Shown piece by piece: positions 45,686 through 54,805 of a stretch of 64,000 nt of DNA. The position numbers were made by a program, and so were the translations under genes. Under the pieces are notes generated by a model that saw only the letters and a list, made by a program, of their open reading frames with translations, had not been told where the DNA came from and searched no databases. Origin of the DNA: Salinimonas profundi (GTDB taxonomy: Bacteria; Pseudomonadota; Gammaproteobacteria; Enterobacterales; Alteromonadaceae); assembly GCF_014750655.1 (NCBI RefSeq), contig NZ_JABBXD010000001.1, forward strand, positions 800,372-864,371, in the 5' to 3' direction. Positions within the stretch are counted from its first letter, which is position 1; every line of letters begins with the position of its first letter.

Positions 45686-46939
45686 ATGGCAGATCATAAT
45701 GCACGCTATATCAGTAATTTAACCAGAGATACATACGCGCTGATACTTGCCGGTGGGAAGGGCTCCCGGCTCCATGAGCTGACCAACTGGCGTGCAAAGC
45801 CCGCTCTGTATTTTGGCGGCAAGTTCCGCATCATCGACTTCCCGCTTTCGAACTGTATTAATTCAGGCATTCGTCGTGTGGGTGTGGTTACACAGTACAA
45901 ATCACACTCATTGATTCGACATCTCGTCAGAGGCTGGGGACATTTTAAGAAAGAACTGGGCGAATCAGTGGAAGTGTTACCCGCCTCGCAGCGCTTTTCA
46001 GAACACTGGTATGCAGGCACCGCTGACGCAGTATTTCAAAATATCGACATCATTCGTGATGAACTGCCAAAATATGTCATGATTTTATCCGGAGACCATA
46101 TTTATCGGATGGATTACGGCAACATGCTTGCCCACCATGTTGAGACCGGTGCCAAAATGACTGTGTCCTGTATGTCTGTGCCCACAGAAGAGGCCGCCGG
46201 TGCATTTGGCGTCATGTCGGTAGAAGAGGATTACAGAATTACGGGATTTGAGGAAAAGCCGGCGCACCCTGCTCAACAGCCTAACCGTGAAGGATATTGC
46301 CTGGCATCCATGGGTAATTACGTGTTTGACACAGAATTTCTGTTTGAACAGTTACGGCGCGATGCAAAAACGAAAAACTCACAAAGGGATTTCGGTAAAG
46401 ATATTATCCCGTCGATTATTGCCGACCATAATGTCTATGCTTATCCGTTTGAAAACAGTACTGATGAGACAGCATACTGGCGTGATGTAGGGACTATCGA
46501 CTCATTTTGGGAAGCCAACATGGAAATGGTGGCGCCGGTACCCCAGCTTAATCTATACGATCAGTCCTGGCCCATCTGGACCTATCAGGAGCAACTTCCT
46601 CCTGCCAAGTTTGTCTGGGATGAAGATGGCCGACGTGGAGAAGCGACTAACTCGGTAGTGTCAGGCGGCTGTATTATATCAGGCTCAACTCTTCGTCAGA
46701 GTCTGGTATTTTCAAACGTACATGTGCATTCATACGGACAAATAGAAGAAGCTGTTATTCTTCCGGATGTCGAAATTATGCGTTACTGCCGGTTACGCAA
46801 GGTTATTATCGATCGCGGTTGTGTGATTCCTGAAGGTATGGAAATAGGCTTCAATCACGACGTTGATCGTGAACGCGGCTTCAGAGTCTCTGAAAAAGGT
46901 GTGGTACTGGTTACCAAAGAAATGCTCGAAGCGCTTTAA
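45686..46939 (+). CDS. glgC: Glucose-1-phosphate adenylyltransferase
   Basis: Makes ADP-glucose for glycogen. Nucleotide-binding signature [37 protein letters not shown] split here over several motifs, catalytic Asp in [11 protein letters not shown], and a C-terminal left-handed beta-helix with SGGCIISGS. 417 residues is the family length. It has a strong ribosome site (AGGAGG). No glgA, glgB, glgP or glgX is beside it, which is unusual because glycogen genes are often clustered. Its stop overlaps the stop of the convergent hydrolase gene by 4 bp. Confidence 0.94.
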   Translation: MADHNARYISNLTRDTYALILAGGKGSRLHELTNWRAKPALYFGGKFRIIDFPLSNCINSGIRRVGVVTQYKSHSLIRHLVRGWGHFKKELGESVEVLPASQRFSEHWYAGTADAVFQNIDIIRDELPKYVMILSGDHIYRMDYGNMLAHHVETGAKMTVSCMSVPTEEAAGAFGVMSVEEDYRITGFEEKPAHPAQQPNREGYCLASMGNYVFDTEFLFEQLRRDAKTKNSQRDFGKDIIPSIIADHNVYAYPFENSTDETAYWRDVGTIDSFWEANMEMVAPVPQLNLYDQSWPIWTYQEQLPPAKFVWDEDGRRGEATNSVVSGGCIISGSTLRQSLVFSNVHVHSYGQIEEAVILPDVEIMRYCRLRKVIIDRGCVIPEGMEIGFNHDVDRERGFRVSEKGVVLVTKEMLEAL

Positions 46940-47754
46940 GCGCTTCGTGTTTCTTCCCCTTGTTCCCAGCTTTCTATCATGTCAGTGATTTTAACGGCCA
47001 ACGCCTGTGGATGCTCAAGCGGAAGCATATGCCCGCCAGGCAGTTCGGTATGTAGAATATCATTCTGACTGACAAACCGCTGCCAATGCTCCTCTTTACA
47101 GACTTCTGATTGCTGACCGGTTATAAGCAGCCCCGGGCATTTAAGCTCCCCTTTGAAACTGTCCATATTGTGCGGCACGTTACGAAAAATATCGGCTTCA
47201 ACCTGCGCATCAAAAGTCAGGGTCTGCTGATCACCAATAACCGCTGTGGCTGCTTCTACATAATCAGCCACGCAGTCTGGCTGCATATTTTTAAACAGTG
47301 CCTTACTTTTAAAATAAGCCACTAAATCCTCATCCGCTGACCAGTGCGTATTTCTATTCTGGGCCAGTCTCGCAGGCGTTATTTTATCAATATAAGAGGT
47401 CAGTTTTGCGGCTTTAACCAGATGTCTTTTGGGCCCGGTTACCAGTGGTGGATCAATAAGAATTACGCCTTTAAATGATGCCGGGTATCGGCATGCCGCA
47501 ATAAATGAAATAACAGCACCAAATGAATGGCCGACCGCGTATACCGATGCGCCGGCTGTGTTGCTGTGAACATAGCGATGTAATTCTTCTGCCTGATTTG
47601 ACCAGTTCGAATTGACCGGCAACTGATGGTCATGACCAAACTGAGGTTTAGCCAGTATCTGCCAGTGCGCAGGAAGATAACTGAACAGTTTTTTATAGCT
47701 TCCGGCGGGAAAGCCGTTGGCATGCGCGAAATGCAATTGAACTGATGATGACAA
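46936..47754 (-). CDS. Alpha/beta hydrolase
   Basis: A 272-residue hydrolase. Nucleophile elbow [11 protein letters not shown] (Ser), oxyanion region [10 protein letters not shown] near the N-terminus, and catalytic His in [10 protein letters not shown]. The acid residue is probably in the [12 protein letters not shown] segment. The GGAGG sequence 5 nt before TTG 47754 makes that codon a better start than the GTG 12 nt upstream, which overlaps the ribosome site. Substrate unknown; it diverges from the thioesterase gene. Confidence 0.82.
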   Translation of the reverse strand: MSSSVQLHFAHANGFPAGSYKKLFSYLPAHWQILAKPQFGHDHQLPVNSNWSNQAEELHRYVHSNTAGASVYAVGHSFGAVISFIAACRYPASFKGVILIDPPLVTGPKRHLVKAAKLTSYIDKITPARLAQNRNTHWSADEDLVAYFKSKALFKNMQPDCVADYVEAATAVIGDQQTLTFDAQVEADIFRNVPHNMDSFKGELKCPGLLITGQQSEVCKEEHWQRFVSQNDILHTELPGGHMLPLEHPQALAVKITDMIESWEQGEETRSA

Positions 47755-47839
47755 AGAAACCTCCACTGTAAAAAGGCCATTGGCGATTGAGCAGCCTTAA
47801 TGTAGGATACCACAACCTACTCATCAGACCAGAAAACCT

Positions 47840-48655
47840 ATGCATATTGATGAACTTCTGACGCTGCCTCAGCCAGAATGGATAAATGATGATACCGCAG
47901 TTTTCAACGCGCTGAAAATCAGCGCTGACTGGGGACAGGGCCGCACTGCATTTGGCGGTGCGACTGCCGGCGTTTTGTTTACCGCTATCAACTCACTGGT
48001 AGGTGATGACCGTGTCCTGCGCGCATTTAATACCAGCTTTGTGGGCCCTATTACGTTGGATGCGCCGTTCGAGGTGCAGGTTTCCAAACTTCGTGAAGGA
48101 AAAAACGTCAGTCACTTTCTGGGCCAGATTCTTCAGGATGGAAAGGTTTGTGTCGCCAGTCAGGCTTGCTTTGGCGTTGGTCGCACATCGAAAATCCGTG
48201 TTGAGAATCATGAAGTCCATGCAATGGCGCCACCGCGCAAAGCGCAATTTATTCCTCAGATCCCGAAAGTGACACCAAAATTTCTGCGTCACTTTGATTT
48301 GGCCATTGCCGAAGGCGGTGTGCCGTTCACAGGTCGTCAAACCCACCACTATCATGGATTCATGCGTTTTACTGAAGCTCCTGAAACACTGACAGACGGC
48401 CACCTTATAACAATGATAGATGCCTGGCCGCCAACATTACTGCAAATGATGAAATGGCCAGCGCCAGCCAGTACAGTAACCTGGAATATAGAGTTTATTC
48501 ATCCGCACCGGCCGGTTTCCGGAGAGGACTGGTTTGCGTATCAGGCTCACACGCGGCAGGCAGCAGATGGCTATGGCCATACTGAAGCGACCATCTGGGA
48601 TAAAGACAACGAAGTCGTGGCGATCAGCCGCCAGACCGTTGCTGTTTTTGATTAG
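47840..48655 (+). CDS. Acyl-CoA thioesterase family protein (double hotdog)
   Basis: A 271-residue protein with two hotdog domains: FGGATAGVLFTAINSLVGDDR and FNTSFVGPITLDAPFEVQV in the first, HPHRPVSGEDWFAYQAHT in the second. This is the TesB-like arrangement that hydrolyses acyl-CoA. The catalytic set of TesB is not clearly identifiable, so the enzyme class is likely but the substrate unknown. The 3' end overlaps the convergent HDOD gene by 4 bp. Confidence 0.82.
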   Translation: MHIDELLTLPQPEWINDDTAVFNALKISADWGQGRTAFGGATAGVLFTAINSLVGDDRVLRAFNTSFVGPITLDAPFEVQVSKLREGKNVSHFLGQILQDGKVCVASQACFGVGRTSKIRVENHEVHAMAPPRKAQFIPQIPKVTPKFLRHFDLAIAEGGVPFTGRQTHHYHGFMRFTEAPETLTDGHLITMIDAWPPTLLQMMKWPAPASTVTWNIEFIHPHRPVSGEDWFAYQAHTRQAADGYGHTEATIWDKDNEVVAISRQTVAVFD

Positions 48656-49497
48656 TACAACACAAATGCACTGGGGTTGAACAACGCAATGACGCTGATA
48701 CATTGCAAGTTGGTGATATCCAGTGCATCTTCCAAATCATCGCGGTCAAGGTCGAGCGGCTCGTGCATATTCGCGGTTAAGTTGCTATAACCGGAATAAA
48801 TTTCAGGGTATACATTATCCAGCGCCAGTGTATAACTGAGTTGCAAAATACGCTGTTCATCCGTTGCTGAATCGGACAAATCATCATGTAAATGACGCAC
48901 CGGGTCATAAATGCTCGACGGTATACCCCATTGCCTGACCAGTTCAGCAGACAACTGCGCATAAGTAAAACCAAGAATCCCTTGCTGAAGTTCAGCCGGG
49001 CTTACTCTGGCATTAAATCGCTGGCCACGTTGGGCCTTATCAGGAAACATGGAAACAATGACCAGTTCACCGATGTTGTGCAGTAACCCTGATACAAACA
49101 GCCGCTCAGGCTCTTTACACTTTTTCGTTTCAGCCAGATACTTGGCCAGCAAGGCACAGCTAATGCTTTGCTCCCAGTATTTATCCAGATCAATTATTCG
49201 CGATTCAATACCGCTGAAGGCATGACTGATACCATACGCCAGCGCCAGATCATAGGCCGCGCGTGTCCCAATTACCTGCAGCGCTTTTGAAATTGTTTCA
49301 ATACGATTGGGAAAGCGATAGAGCGCGCTGTTAGCGACTTTAAGAATTTGAGCAGCCAGTGCCGGGTCGAAGGTGATAATCTCAGCGACGTCATCAATAC
49401 TTGCTGCCTCATCGTCCATGCACTCTTTGAGACGGGTAACCGACTCCGGCAGCACATATACGTCTTTGGCATTAGTGGCAATTTCCTGCAGATTCAT
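48652..49497 (-). CDS. HDOD-domain protein
   Basis: A 281-residue protein dominated by an HDOD domain (about 15-210): AEIITFDPALAAQILKVANS, ISKALQVIGTRAAYDLAL and the GLLHNIGELVIVSMFP segment. HDOD domains resemble HD phosphohydrolases but lack most metal ligands and act in signalling. No other output domain is attached. ATG 49497 has GAGGAG six nt upstream. Its partner is unknown; several c-di-GMP genes are in the window. Confidence 0.87.
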   Translation of the reverse strand: MNLQEIATNAKDVYVLPESVTRLKECMDDEAASIDDVAEIITFDPALAAQILKVANSALYRFPNRIETISKALQVIGTRAAYDLALAYGISHAFSGIESRIIDLDKYWEQSISCALLAKYLAETKKCKEPERLFVSGLLHNIGELVIVSMFPDKAQRGQRFNARVSPAELQQGILGFTYAQLSAELVRQWGIPSSIYDPVRHLHDDLSDSATDEQRILQLSYTLALDNVYPEIYSGYSNLTANMHEPLDLDRDDLEDALDITNLQCISVIALFNPSAFVLY

Positions 49498-49619
49498 CAA
49501 GTACTCCTCGGTAACCTCTTCAACAATAAAGACAATGTCGCCTTCATAGCGATATCCCGGTCTGAGTGTTATACCTTAACTGTATGTGTAAATCAGGTAT
49601 TCAGCCACTAACCTGCTTA

Positions 49620-50660
49620 TCAAATTTTGTAACTGCTTTTTTCCAAACGTTTTATTTCAATTTCGTTGTGTAGCTCGCTGGCGCTCATTGCAGTGTACCT
49701 GCCAGTTTCTTTACGCTGCTTTTCTGCGTCATGAATCAGGTCAATAATCACCTTATTAGCCGGACAATAATTTCTGGCAATGACCCCCTGGCGCACTACC
49801 TCGCCATTGAGATCCTCAATCTCAGTGGGTTTGCCGCGCTGCAAGTCCCACCACATAGAGGTACGCACAGTGGGATCGATATCCAGCATTTTTCTGGCAA
49901 CGCGCCTGAACAAAAAGTTGGGTAAACACAGCATAAAGGGGAGCCACTTACCATCAATGCGAGTGACCTTTGCTACCGCGATGCGATTGACGCTGGCCAC
50001 TTCAAGCCATTCACGCATCAGTTCAGCAATAATTTTTCGATACCCCCTGTCCTCCAGCATTTTTTTCACTGGCAGGTCAGACAATGCATTGACTGCATTG
50101 CTAAGATTCAGTTGAAGTTTTGCCGCCTGAACGGCACTGATATCTGACGTAAAGCGAAGAGAAAGTAATGGGTGTTGCATTGCGCGTGAAAATGCAGGTA
50201 GTACGCGCTTTATTTCCCTTGGCAGGGTTAAGGCGCCTTCAGAGCCTCTGTGCAATCCACCATCTTCCAGTTTAACTACATTAAACGGAACAACCGCGCT
50301 AAATACCTTACGCCCCGGTAACGCCGCCCGAATCTGATGTGCTGCGCGAAGACCATTCTGACAACAAACGATACTGGTTTTGGGACCCGCCACCGATTTA
50401 AGGGCCTGAGCGGCACGGGTGAGATCGGTACACTTTACTGTGAGCCAGATAACATCCGGTGCCTCATCAGCCTCCTGATCATATGCACCGACTGATGGCG
50501 CTGTCGCGCGATTACCCATAAAGTCAGACAGCTTTACCCCTGTCGCCAGTGCCTCGAGCTTCGCGTCTCGTCCTATCGCGGTCGTTCTGAAGCCATTAAT
50601 AGCCAAGACGCCTGCCAGGTAGCTGCCAACGAGCCCTGCGCCAAACACCAAATGTGTCAT
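49620..50660 (-). CDS. 2-dehydropantoate 2-reductase family protein (ApbA/PanE-like)
   Basis: A 346-residue NADPH-dependent reductase family member. Rossmann GAGLVGSYLAGVL at the N-terminus, VKCTDLTRAAQAL and IVCCQNGLRA in the ligand domain, and a C-terminal helical domain (TSMWWDLQRGKPTEIEDLNG) typical of PanE. The real pantothenate gene usually has fewer residues (about 300), so the substrate may differ. ATG 50660 is chosen. Two TTG/ATG options exist six nt apart. It diverges from the glycosyltransferase. Confidence 0.8.
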   Translation of the reverse strand: MTHLVFGAGLVGSYLAGVLAINGFRTTAIGRDAKLEALATGVKLSDFMGNRATAPSVGAYDQEADEAPDVIWLTVKCTDLTRAAQALKSVAGPKTSIVCCQNGLRAAHQIRAALPGRKVFSAVVPFNVVKLEDGGLHRGSEGALTLPREIKRVLPAFSRAMQHPLLSLRFTSDISAVQAAKLQLNLSNAVNALSDLPVKKMLEDRGYRKIIAELMREWLEVASVNRIAVAKVTRIDGKWLPFMLCLPNFLFRRVARKMLDIDPTVRTSMWWDLQRGKPTEIEDLNGEVVRQGVIARNYCPANKVIIDLIHDAEKQRKETGRYTAMSASELHNEIEIKRLEKSSYKI

Positions 50661-50761
50661 CGTCAAATTGTCCCTGTCTTCACATCACATCAGCATGCCC
50701 TTTATCTTCGCGTTTTGCTATATTTGCCCTCCCTTGTTTTCTAAAGAGTTTAACTGGTTTG

Positions 50762-51994
50762 ATGAGTTATCACCTGGTTGTCATCGGCTATGTCTGGCCT
50801 GAACCTAATTCTTCTGCCGCTGGCGAAAATATGATGGGGCTGCTCGAGGCTTTCCTGAAACAGGGTTGGCGGGTTACCTTTTTAAGTGCCGCCGCCGATT
50901 CTGCCCACATGATTGATTTACCTGCATTAGGCATTCAGGTGAAGCGCATCCGTGTCAACTGCAGTGAGTTTGATACATTAATTAGCGATCTGGCACCTGA
51001 TGCGGTGGTGTTTGACCGCTTTATGATAGAGGAGCAATTCTCATGGCGGGTCAAAAAGCAATGTCCTGAGGCAGTGCGAATTATTAACACCGAAGATCTG
51101 CATAGTGTCCGCCATGTAAGACAGGAACTAGCCAAACATTCAGACGTGACCGAGACGACACCGGTTCCCTTTGATAATGAAATGGTGCAGCGAGAAGTCG
51201 CTGCAATCCTGCGCAGTGATCTTTCATTACTGATTTCACAGCCGGAAATTGATTTACTGACATCCCGTTTTTCAGTCAATGCCGCCCAACTTTGGCTTCA
51301 GCCGCTCATGATCGCGTCCCATCAGTCGTTGCAGACGCAGACTGACGCGCGTTCTGGCTTTACCTTTATCGGAAATTTTCGTCATGCCCCCAACTGGGAC
51401 GCCTTGCTCCATCTGAAACAAACGCTCTGGCCGCTCATACGCGCAGCGATACCCAAAGCGACCCTGCACGTCTATGGCGCTTATCCGGGAAAAAAAGTAA
51501 CAAATCTGCATAATCCCAGGCAAGGGTTTGTAATTGAAGGCTGGGCGCCCGATGCCCGTGAGGCCTTAAATAAACATAAAGTGATGCTCGCCCCTCTGCG
51601 ATTTGGCGCTGGCGTTAAAGGAAAACTGATAACCGCTATGCAATGTCAGTTACCCAGCATCACCACCCCACTTGGTGCAGAAGGCATTGCTGACGCCTGT
51701 GACTGGCCAGGCGCTGTAACAACCAGTGATGATGAATTTGTGCAACAAAGCATCCGTATATATAACGATCGAGAATCGCAGGATGAGGCTATCGAAAAGG
51801 GTCACAAAGTGCTGCGTGAAAAGTTCGAAACGGGGTTACACCAAAAGGCGCTGACAGAAAAAGTACAGTCACTGGTCAGCGATATTCAGACACATCGCAG
51901 CACCCTGTTTTATCAGCACCTGCTATGGCATCAAAGCTTGCGCGCAACCCAGTATATGTCGCAATGGATCGAAGCAAAAGGTCAGCGGGACTGA
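50762..51994 (+). CDS. GT-B glycosyltransferase family protein
   Basis: A 410-residue protein. N-terminal Rossmann half starting VVIGYVWPEPNSSAAGENM, and C-terminal half with PLRFGAGVKGKLITAMQCQ and TTPLGAEGIADA, the nucleotide-sugar binding region of GT4-type enzymes (Glyco_trans_1_4). The open frame extends back to 50654 but that part overlaps the divergent PanE-like gene's start. ATG 50762 fits the domain. No polysaccharide cluster is nearby, so the sugar and acceptor are unknown. Confidence 0.82.
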   Translation: MSYHLVVIGYVWPEPNSSAAGENMMGLLEAFLKQGWRVTFLSAAADSAHMIDLPALGIQVKRIRVNCSEFDTLISDLAPDAVVFDRFMIEEQFSWRVKKQCPEAVRIINTEDLHSVRHVRQELAKHSDVTETTPVPFDNEMVQREVAAILRSDLSLLISQPEIDLLTSRFSVNAAQLWLQPLMIASHQSLQTQTDARSGFTFIGNFRHAPNWDALLHLKQTLWPLIRAAIPKATLHVYGAYPGKKVTNLHNPRQGFVIEGWAPDAREALNKHKVMLAPLRFGAGVKGKLITAMQCQLPSITTPLGAEGIADACDWPGAVTTSDDEFVQQSIRIYNDRESQDEAIEKGHKVLREKFETGLHQKALTEKVQSLVSDIQTHRSTLFYQHLLWHQSLRATQYMSQWIEAKGQRD

Positions 51995-52050
51995 GCCGAA
52001 CAGCTGTTTTTTTGCTATACCTTCTATAGCGCTTAAAAAAGGTAACCGTG

Positions 52051-52488
52051 ATGAACACGCTCAGGGCCATTCTTCTACCGGCTGCACTCTGCATCTGTTT
52101 TCAGGGGGCTGCGTCGCCACAGGGTCACACTGAAGCGGTCCTGTTGTGTCACGGGCTCGGTGAGACGGTGGGCATGATATACGATCAGCGCGAAAGCGGC
52201 GTTGCCGATGAGGATAACAGAGGTCTGGCTATCCTTTCGCAAATTGAGGAAGAACTGGAGCAGGACTTACTACCGGTTGTTGATGCGTTTATAGAGAACA
52301 CCTCACCTTTGCCGGCAGCCTGGCGCGCCACCCTTTTTACCCACGCCTGTTTGTATGATTACACTGAAGATGCCGAACAGGTTGTATTGATGAGTCAGTT
52401 GATTAATCAACAGTGTAACCTCGAACGTACTGAGGCCTCCTGTATCGATAAGGTCTTTGCCAGCTTACCCGATCACAGAGTTATCTGA
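52051..52488 (+). CDS. Small exported protein, unrecognised
   Basis: A 145-residue protein with a signal peptide (LRAILLPAALCICFQGAASP) and a mature part with four cysteines (LLCHGLGE, THACLYDY, QQCNLE and SCIDKVF), which could form disulfides in the periplasm. AAGGTA lies about seven nt before ATG 52051. It ends 8 bp before the convergent SufE-like gene. I recognise no family. Confidence 0.6.
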   Translation: MNTLRAILLPAALCICFQGAASPQGHTEAVLLCHGLGETVGMIYDQRESGVADEDNRGLAILSQIEEELEQDLLPVVDAFIENTSPLPAAWRATLFTHACLYDYTEDAEQVVLMSQLINQQCNLERTEASCIDKVFASLPDHRVI

Positions 52489-52495
52489 GCATTTA

Positions 52496-52903
52496 CTAAC
52501 TACCACCGGCAAGGACTCTCAACCGGCCAATAACCTGCGTGATGCCATCGGCGCGGGATTGACTAAGATGTCGCGACAGCCCGATTTGGTCAAGGTATGA
52601 AGCAAAATCGTAATTAAGAATCTGTTGTGATGAAAGCGCGTTAGCCTTCTCCAAAAGGATGGCCAATACACCTCTGATTATTTTGGCGTCTGACCAACCC
52701 TGAAACGTCATCGGTTTTTCTGTCGCTTGCCCGTTCCACAGATAAACCAGGCTTTGACAACCGGCCACCTGGTTCTGCGGTATCGCCAGCGCACTGTCTG
52801 GCGCCGGTAATGTCTTGCCAGCAAGCATTACATGTCGGGTGACTTCATCCCAGCCTCTGGCGGTGGCAACGGCCTGCGCCAGTGGCAATAATTCACTATT
52901 CAC
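52496..52903 (-). CDS. SufE-family sulfur-acceptor protein
   Basis: A SufE/CsdE-like protein that takes sulfur from a cysteine desulfurase through a conserved cysteine. Signature VAGCQSLVYLWNG carries the acceptor Cys, followed by DAKIIRGVLAILLEKANAL and LDQIGLSRHLSQSRADGI. I choose GTG 52903, which overlaps the stop of the upstream DUF2750 gene by 8 bp. The frame continues to 52933. No sufS or csdA is adjacent. Confidence 0.87.
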   Translation of the reverse strand: MNSELLPLAQAVATARGWDEVTRHVMLAGKTLPAPDSALAIPQNQVAGCQSLVYLWNGQATEKPMTFQGWSDAKIIRGVLAILLEKANALSSQQILNYDFASYLDQIGLSRHLSQSRADGITQVIGRLRVLAGGS

Positions 52904-53324
52904 TATTGCTGTTACCCTCCGCGAAGCTTTCACTCATTTCCTGAGCACTTAACACAATGCCGTTATCCTCGTCGGTAGGAAAAATAAGTAAACCAATATT
53001 ATTCTTTTGCAGTCCCGGCAACCAGGTGTCACAAAACTCACTGACTGAGAGTACGGCCGGTTCGCTATTCTGACAGGTTGTGGCGCCCCAGAGGTGAACA
53101 AGGTCCTTGTGTGGCCACACAGGCAGTATGGCACTGAAGTTTGCGACCGCATCCGTATCGGTGGGTTCAATCATCACAAAGCCTTCTTTGCCCTGCTTCA
53201 TCCAGACCTGCCCGGCTTTCTCAACATAATGTAAAAACAATTCTTGTCGCTGACTGGCATCAAGTGAGGCTGCCTGCTTTACTATAGCAGGGGGTAAGGT
53301 TGTGGTAATGGTTTCAGGAAACAC
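52896..53324 (-). CDS. DUF2750-domain protein
   Basis: A 142-residue soluble protein. The region VWPHKDLVHLWGATTCQN and FCDTWLPGLQKNNIGLLIFP, then NGIVLSAQEMSESF, matches the DUF2750 pattern as I remember it. No function is known for the domain. The start is GTG 53324 with GGAG seven nt upstream. It is coupled to the SufE-like gene by overlap. Confidence 0.72.
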   Translation of the reverse strand: MFPETITTTLPPAIVKQAASLDASQRQELFLHYVEKAGQVWMKQGKEGFVMIEPTDTDAVANFSAILPVWPHKDLVHLWGATTCQNSEPAVLSVSEFCDTWLPGLQKNNIGLLIFPTDEDNGIVLSAQEMSESFAEGNSNSE

Positions 53325-53498
53325 CTGACGACTCCGCTTGCAAATGATGCGGCATTATAAAGAGGAAACGGCCGAACCGCCAACGATCATCGCTGGTCGA
53401 CGGGTGTTACGAAAGTCATTGGCAGGCAAAGAATTTTAATTTAACCCGCGCAAGGCACATGGTATTCTGGACACCGACTTTTCAGTGTATTGACAAAG

Positions 53499-54356
53499 AT
53501 GGATTCTGAGTTTTATTTAACGTCCAATAATAACGATAAAACGTTGCCTCTGACCGAGGAGCAGTTTAAAGAACTTAAGCGAGCGCGTAAGCGTCTTTCG
53601 CTGGTTCACGCTGTCTCGCATAAATATCATCTGGTACTGTCTAATTATCGCATTATAGAGCAGCAAATGGCGCAACTTGGTGAACTGTATGCGTCACAGT
53701 ATAACGTTGCGGATATTGAAAAACGCAAACCACAGCTTAATGCCAGTATTAACAATTACGTGTTGAGCGCAAGAATTTTCACCAGCCAGTTGAAGCGGCA
53801 TATTCAAAGCTGCCTGCCCACCGAACGCGAACGCATTACAGAACTCAGCGAGCAAATGGATCGGCTTTATCAGCGCTCATTTGCCTATCGGTTTGTCGAT
53901 GCCATGTACGATTACGTGACGTATTACGGACTAAGCTTTCACGCCTTCCATTGCCAGTCAAAAATTGTACTGGATGAAGAGGGCTCACCGCTACGCCAGT
54001 TCGATTTTAAAGCCTATATTGAACGTGAATACATCGGTGGCCCTGCTGACTTCAGAGCCTCGGTGCTGGAGGAGACGCCTGAGCGTATTGATGTGCTACA
54101 GCTACTGGCAGAATTCAATGGCTGTTTAGGGGAGCTACATACCAATGCCATGAAGATGGTGCGGGCAGTATTAAGCGAAGCCGACAGCATGGTGCGGGAA
54201 TTCATGAATGTCTTTATCGGGCAATATGGTGCGCAACACGCAAATATATTCGTCGTGCATAAAACACGCGCTTTCGGAGATAAAGTCTATGAACGCTTCC
54301 CGCTTTCAATGTATCTGGATAATCGTCTTTTAACCGGGACTTCGCACGATGACTAA
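53499..54356 (+). CDS. Hypothetical protein, first of an overlapping pair
   Basis: A 285-residue mostly helical soluble protein of unrecognised family. Residues 15-120 are rich in charged heptad-like stretches (EQFKELKRARKRLSLVHAV, ERERITELSEQMDRLYQR) suggesting coiled coils. There is no signal peptide and no membrane span. ATG 53499 is preferred to TTG 53490; neither has a strong ribosome site. The stop overlaps the next gene's start by 8 bp (ATGACTAA), so the two are probably made together and may act together. Confidence 0.6.
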   Translation: MDSEFYLTSNNNDKTLPLTEEQFKELKRARKRLSLVHAVSHKYHLVLSNYRIIEQQMAQLGELYASQYNVADIEKRKPQLNASINNYVLSARIFTSQLKRHIQSCLPTERERITELSEQMDRLYQRSFAYRFVDAMYDYVTYYGLSFHAFHCQSKIVLDEEGSPLRQFDFKAYIEREYIGGPADFRASVLEETPERIDVLQLLAEFNGCLGELHTNAMKMVRAVLSEADSMVREFMNVFIGQYGAQHANIFVVHKTRAFGDKVYERFPLSMYLDNRLLTGTSHDD

Positions 54357-54804
54357 ACAAAAAAAGCCACTGCAGCTTCCCATTGAATACGAAAGTAACG
54401 ATATTATCAGCATTAACTATCGCCATTTTTCTCTATGGCTGCGTGAGGATTTATTGACCCCCCTATCTGGCGTGGTGACAGAAATAGAGTTTGAGTGGAG
54501 TGATAGCGCCAAGCAGGATAACTTTAATTCGCATTTAGACAGCATCGCGCATTATGCTCTGGAAATTATGGACTCGATTAACGGAACGTTGCGCGCCGAG
54601 AATTGCAAAATCATTTATTGTGAGGTAAACAAGTTTGCCTGTTCTGTTTCTCTGGTCGCGCCCTTACCCCAGGTGGTCTATCAGGGGCTGCAAAGCATGC
54701 CCTGCCCTGAGCGCTTTGCACTTCCGCAAATGACAAATCACGACGTCTCAGCAACAGAGTTTGTCGCTGATCGCCGCAAAAAGTGCAATCCGAAAATTGC
54801 CTGA
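54349..54804 (+). CDS. Hypothetical protein, second of an overlapping pair
   Basis: A 151-residue soluble protein of unrecognised family, with a mixed alpha/beta composition and three cysteines (AENCKIIYCEVNKFACSVS). Coupled to the upstream gene by overlap. Its stop is 1 bp from the stop of the convergent REC-GGDEF-EAL gene. No signal peptide or membrane span. Confidence 0.58.
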   Translation: MTKQKKPLQLPIEYESNDIISINYRHFSLWLREDLLTPLSGVVTEIEFEWSDSAKQDNFNSHLDSIAHYALEIMDSINGTLRAENCKIIYCEVNKFACSVSLVAPLPQVVYQGLQSMPCPERFALPQMTNHDVSATEFVADRRKKCNPKIA

Positions 54805-54805
54805 A

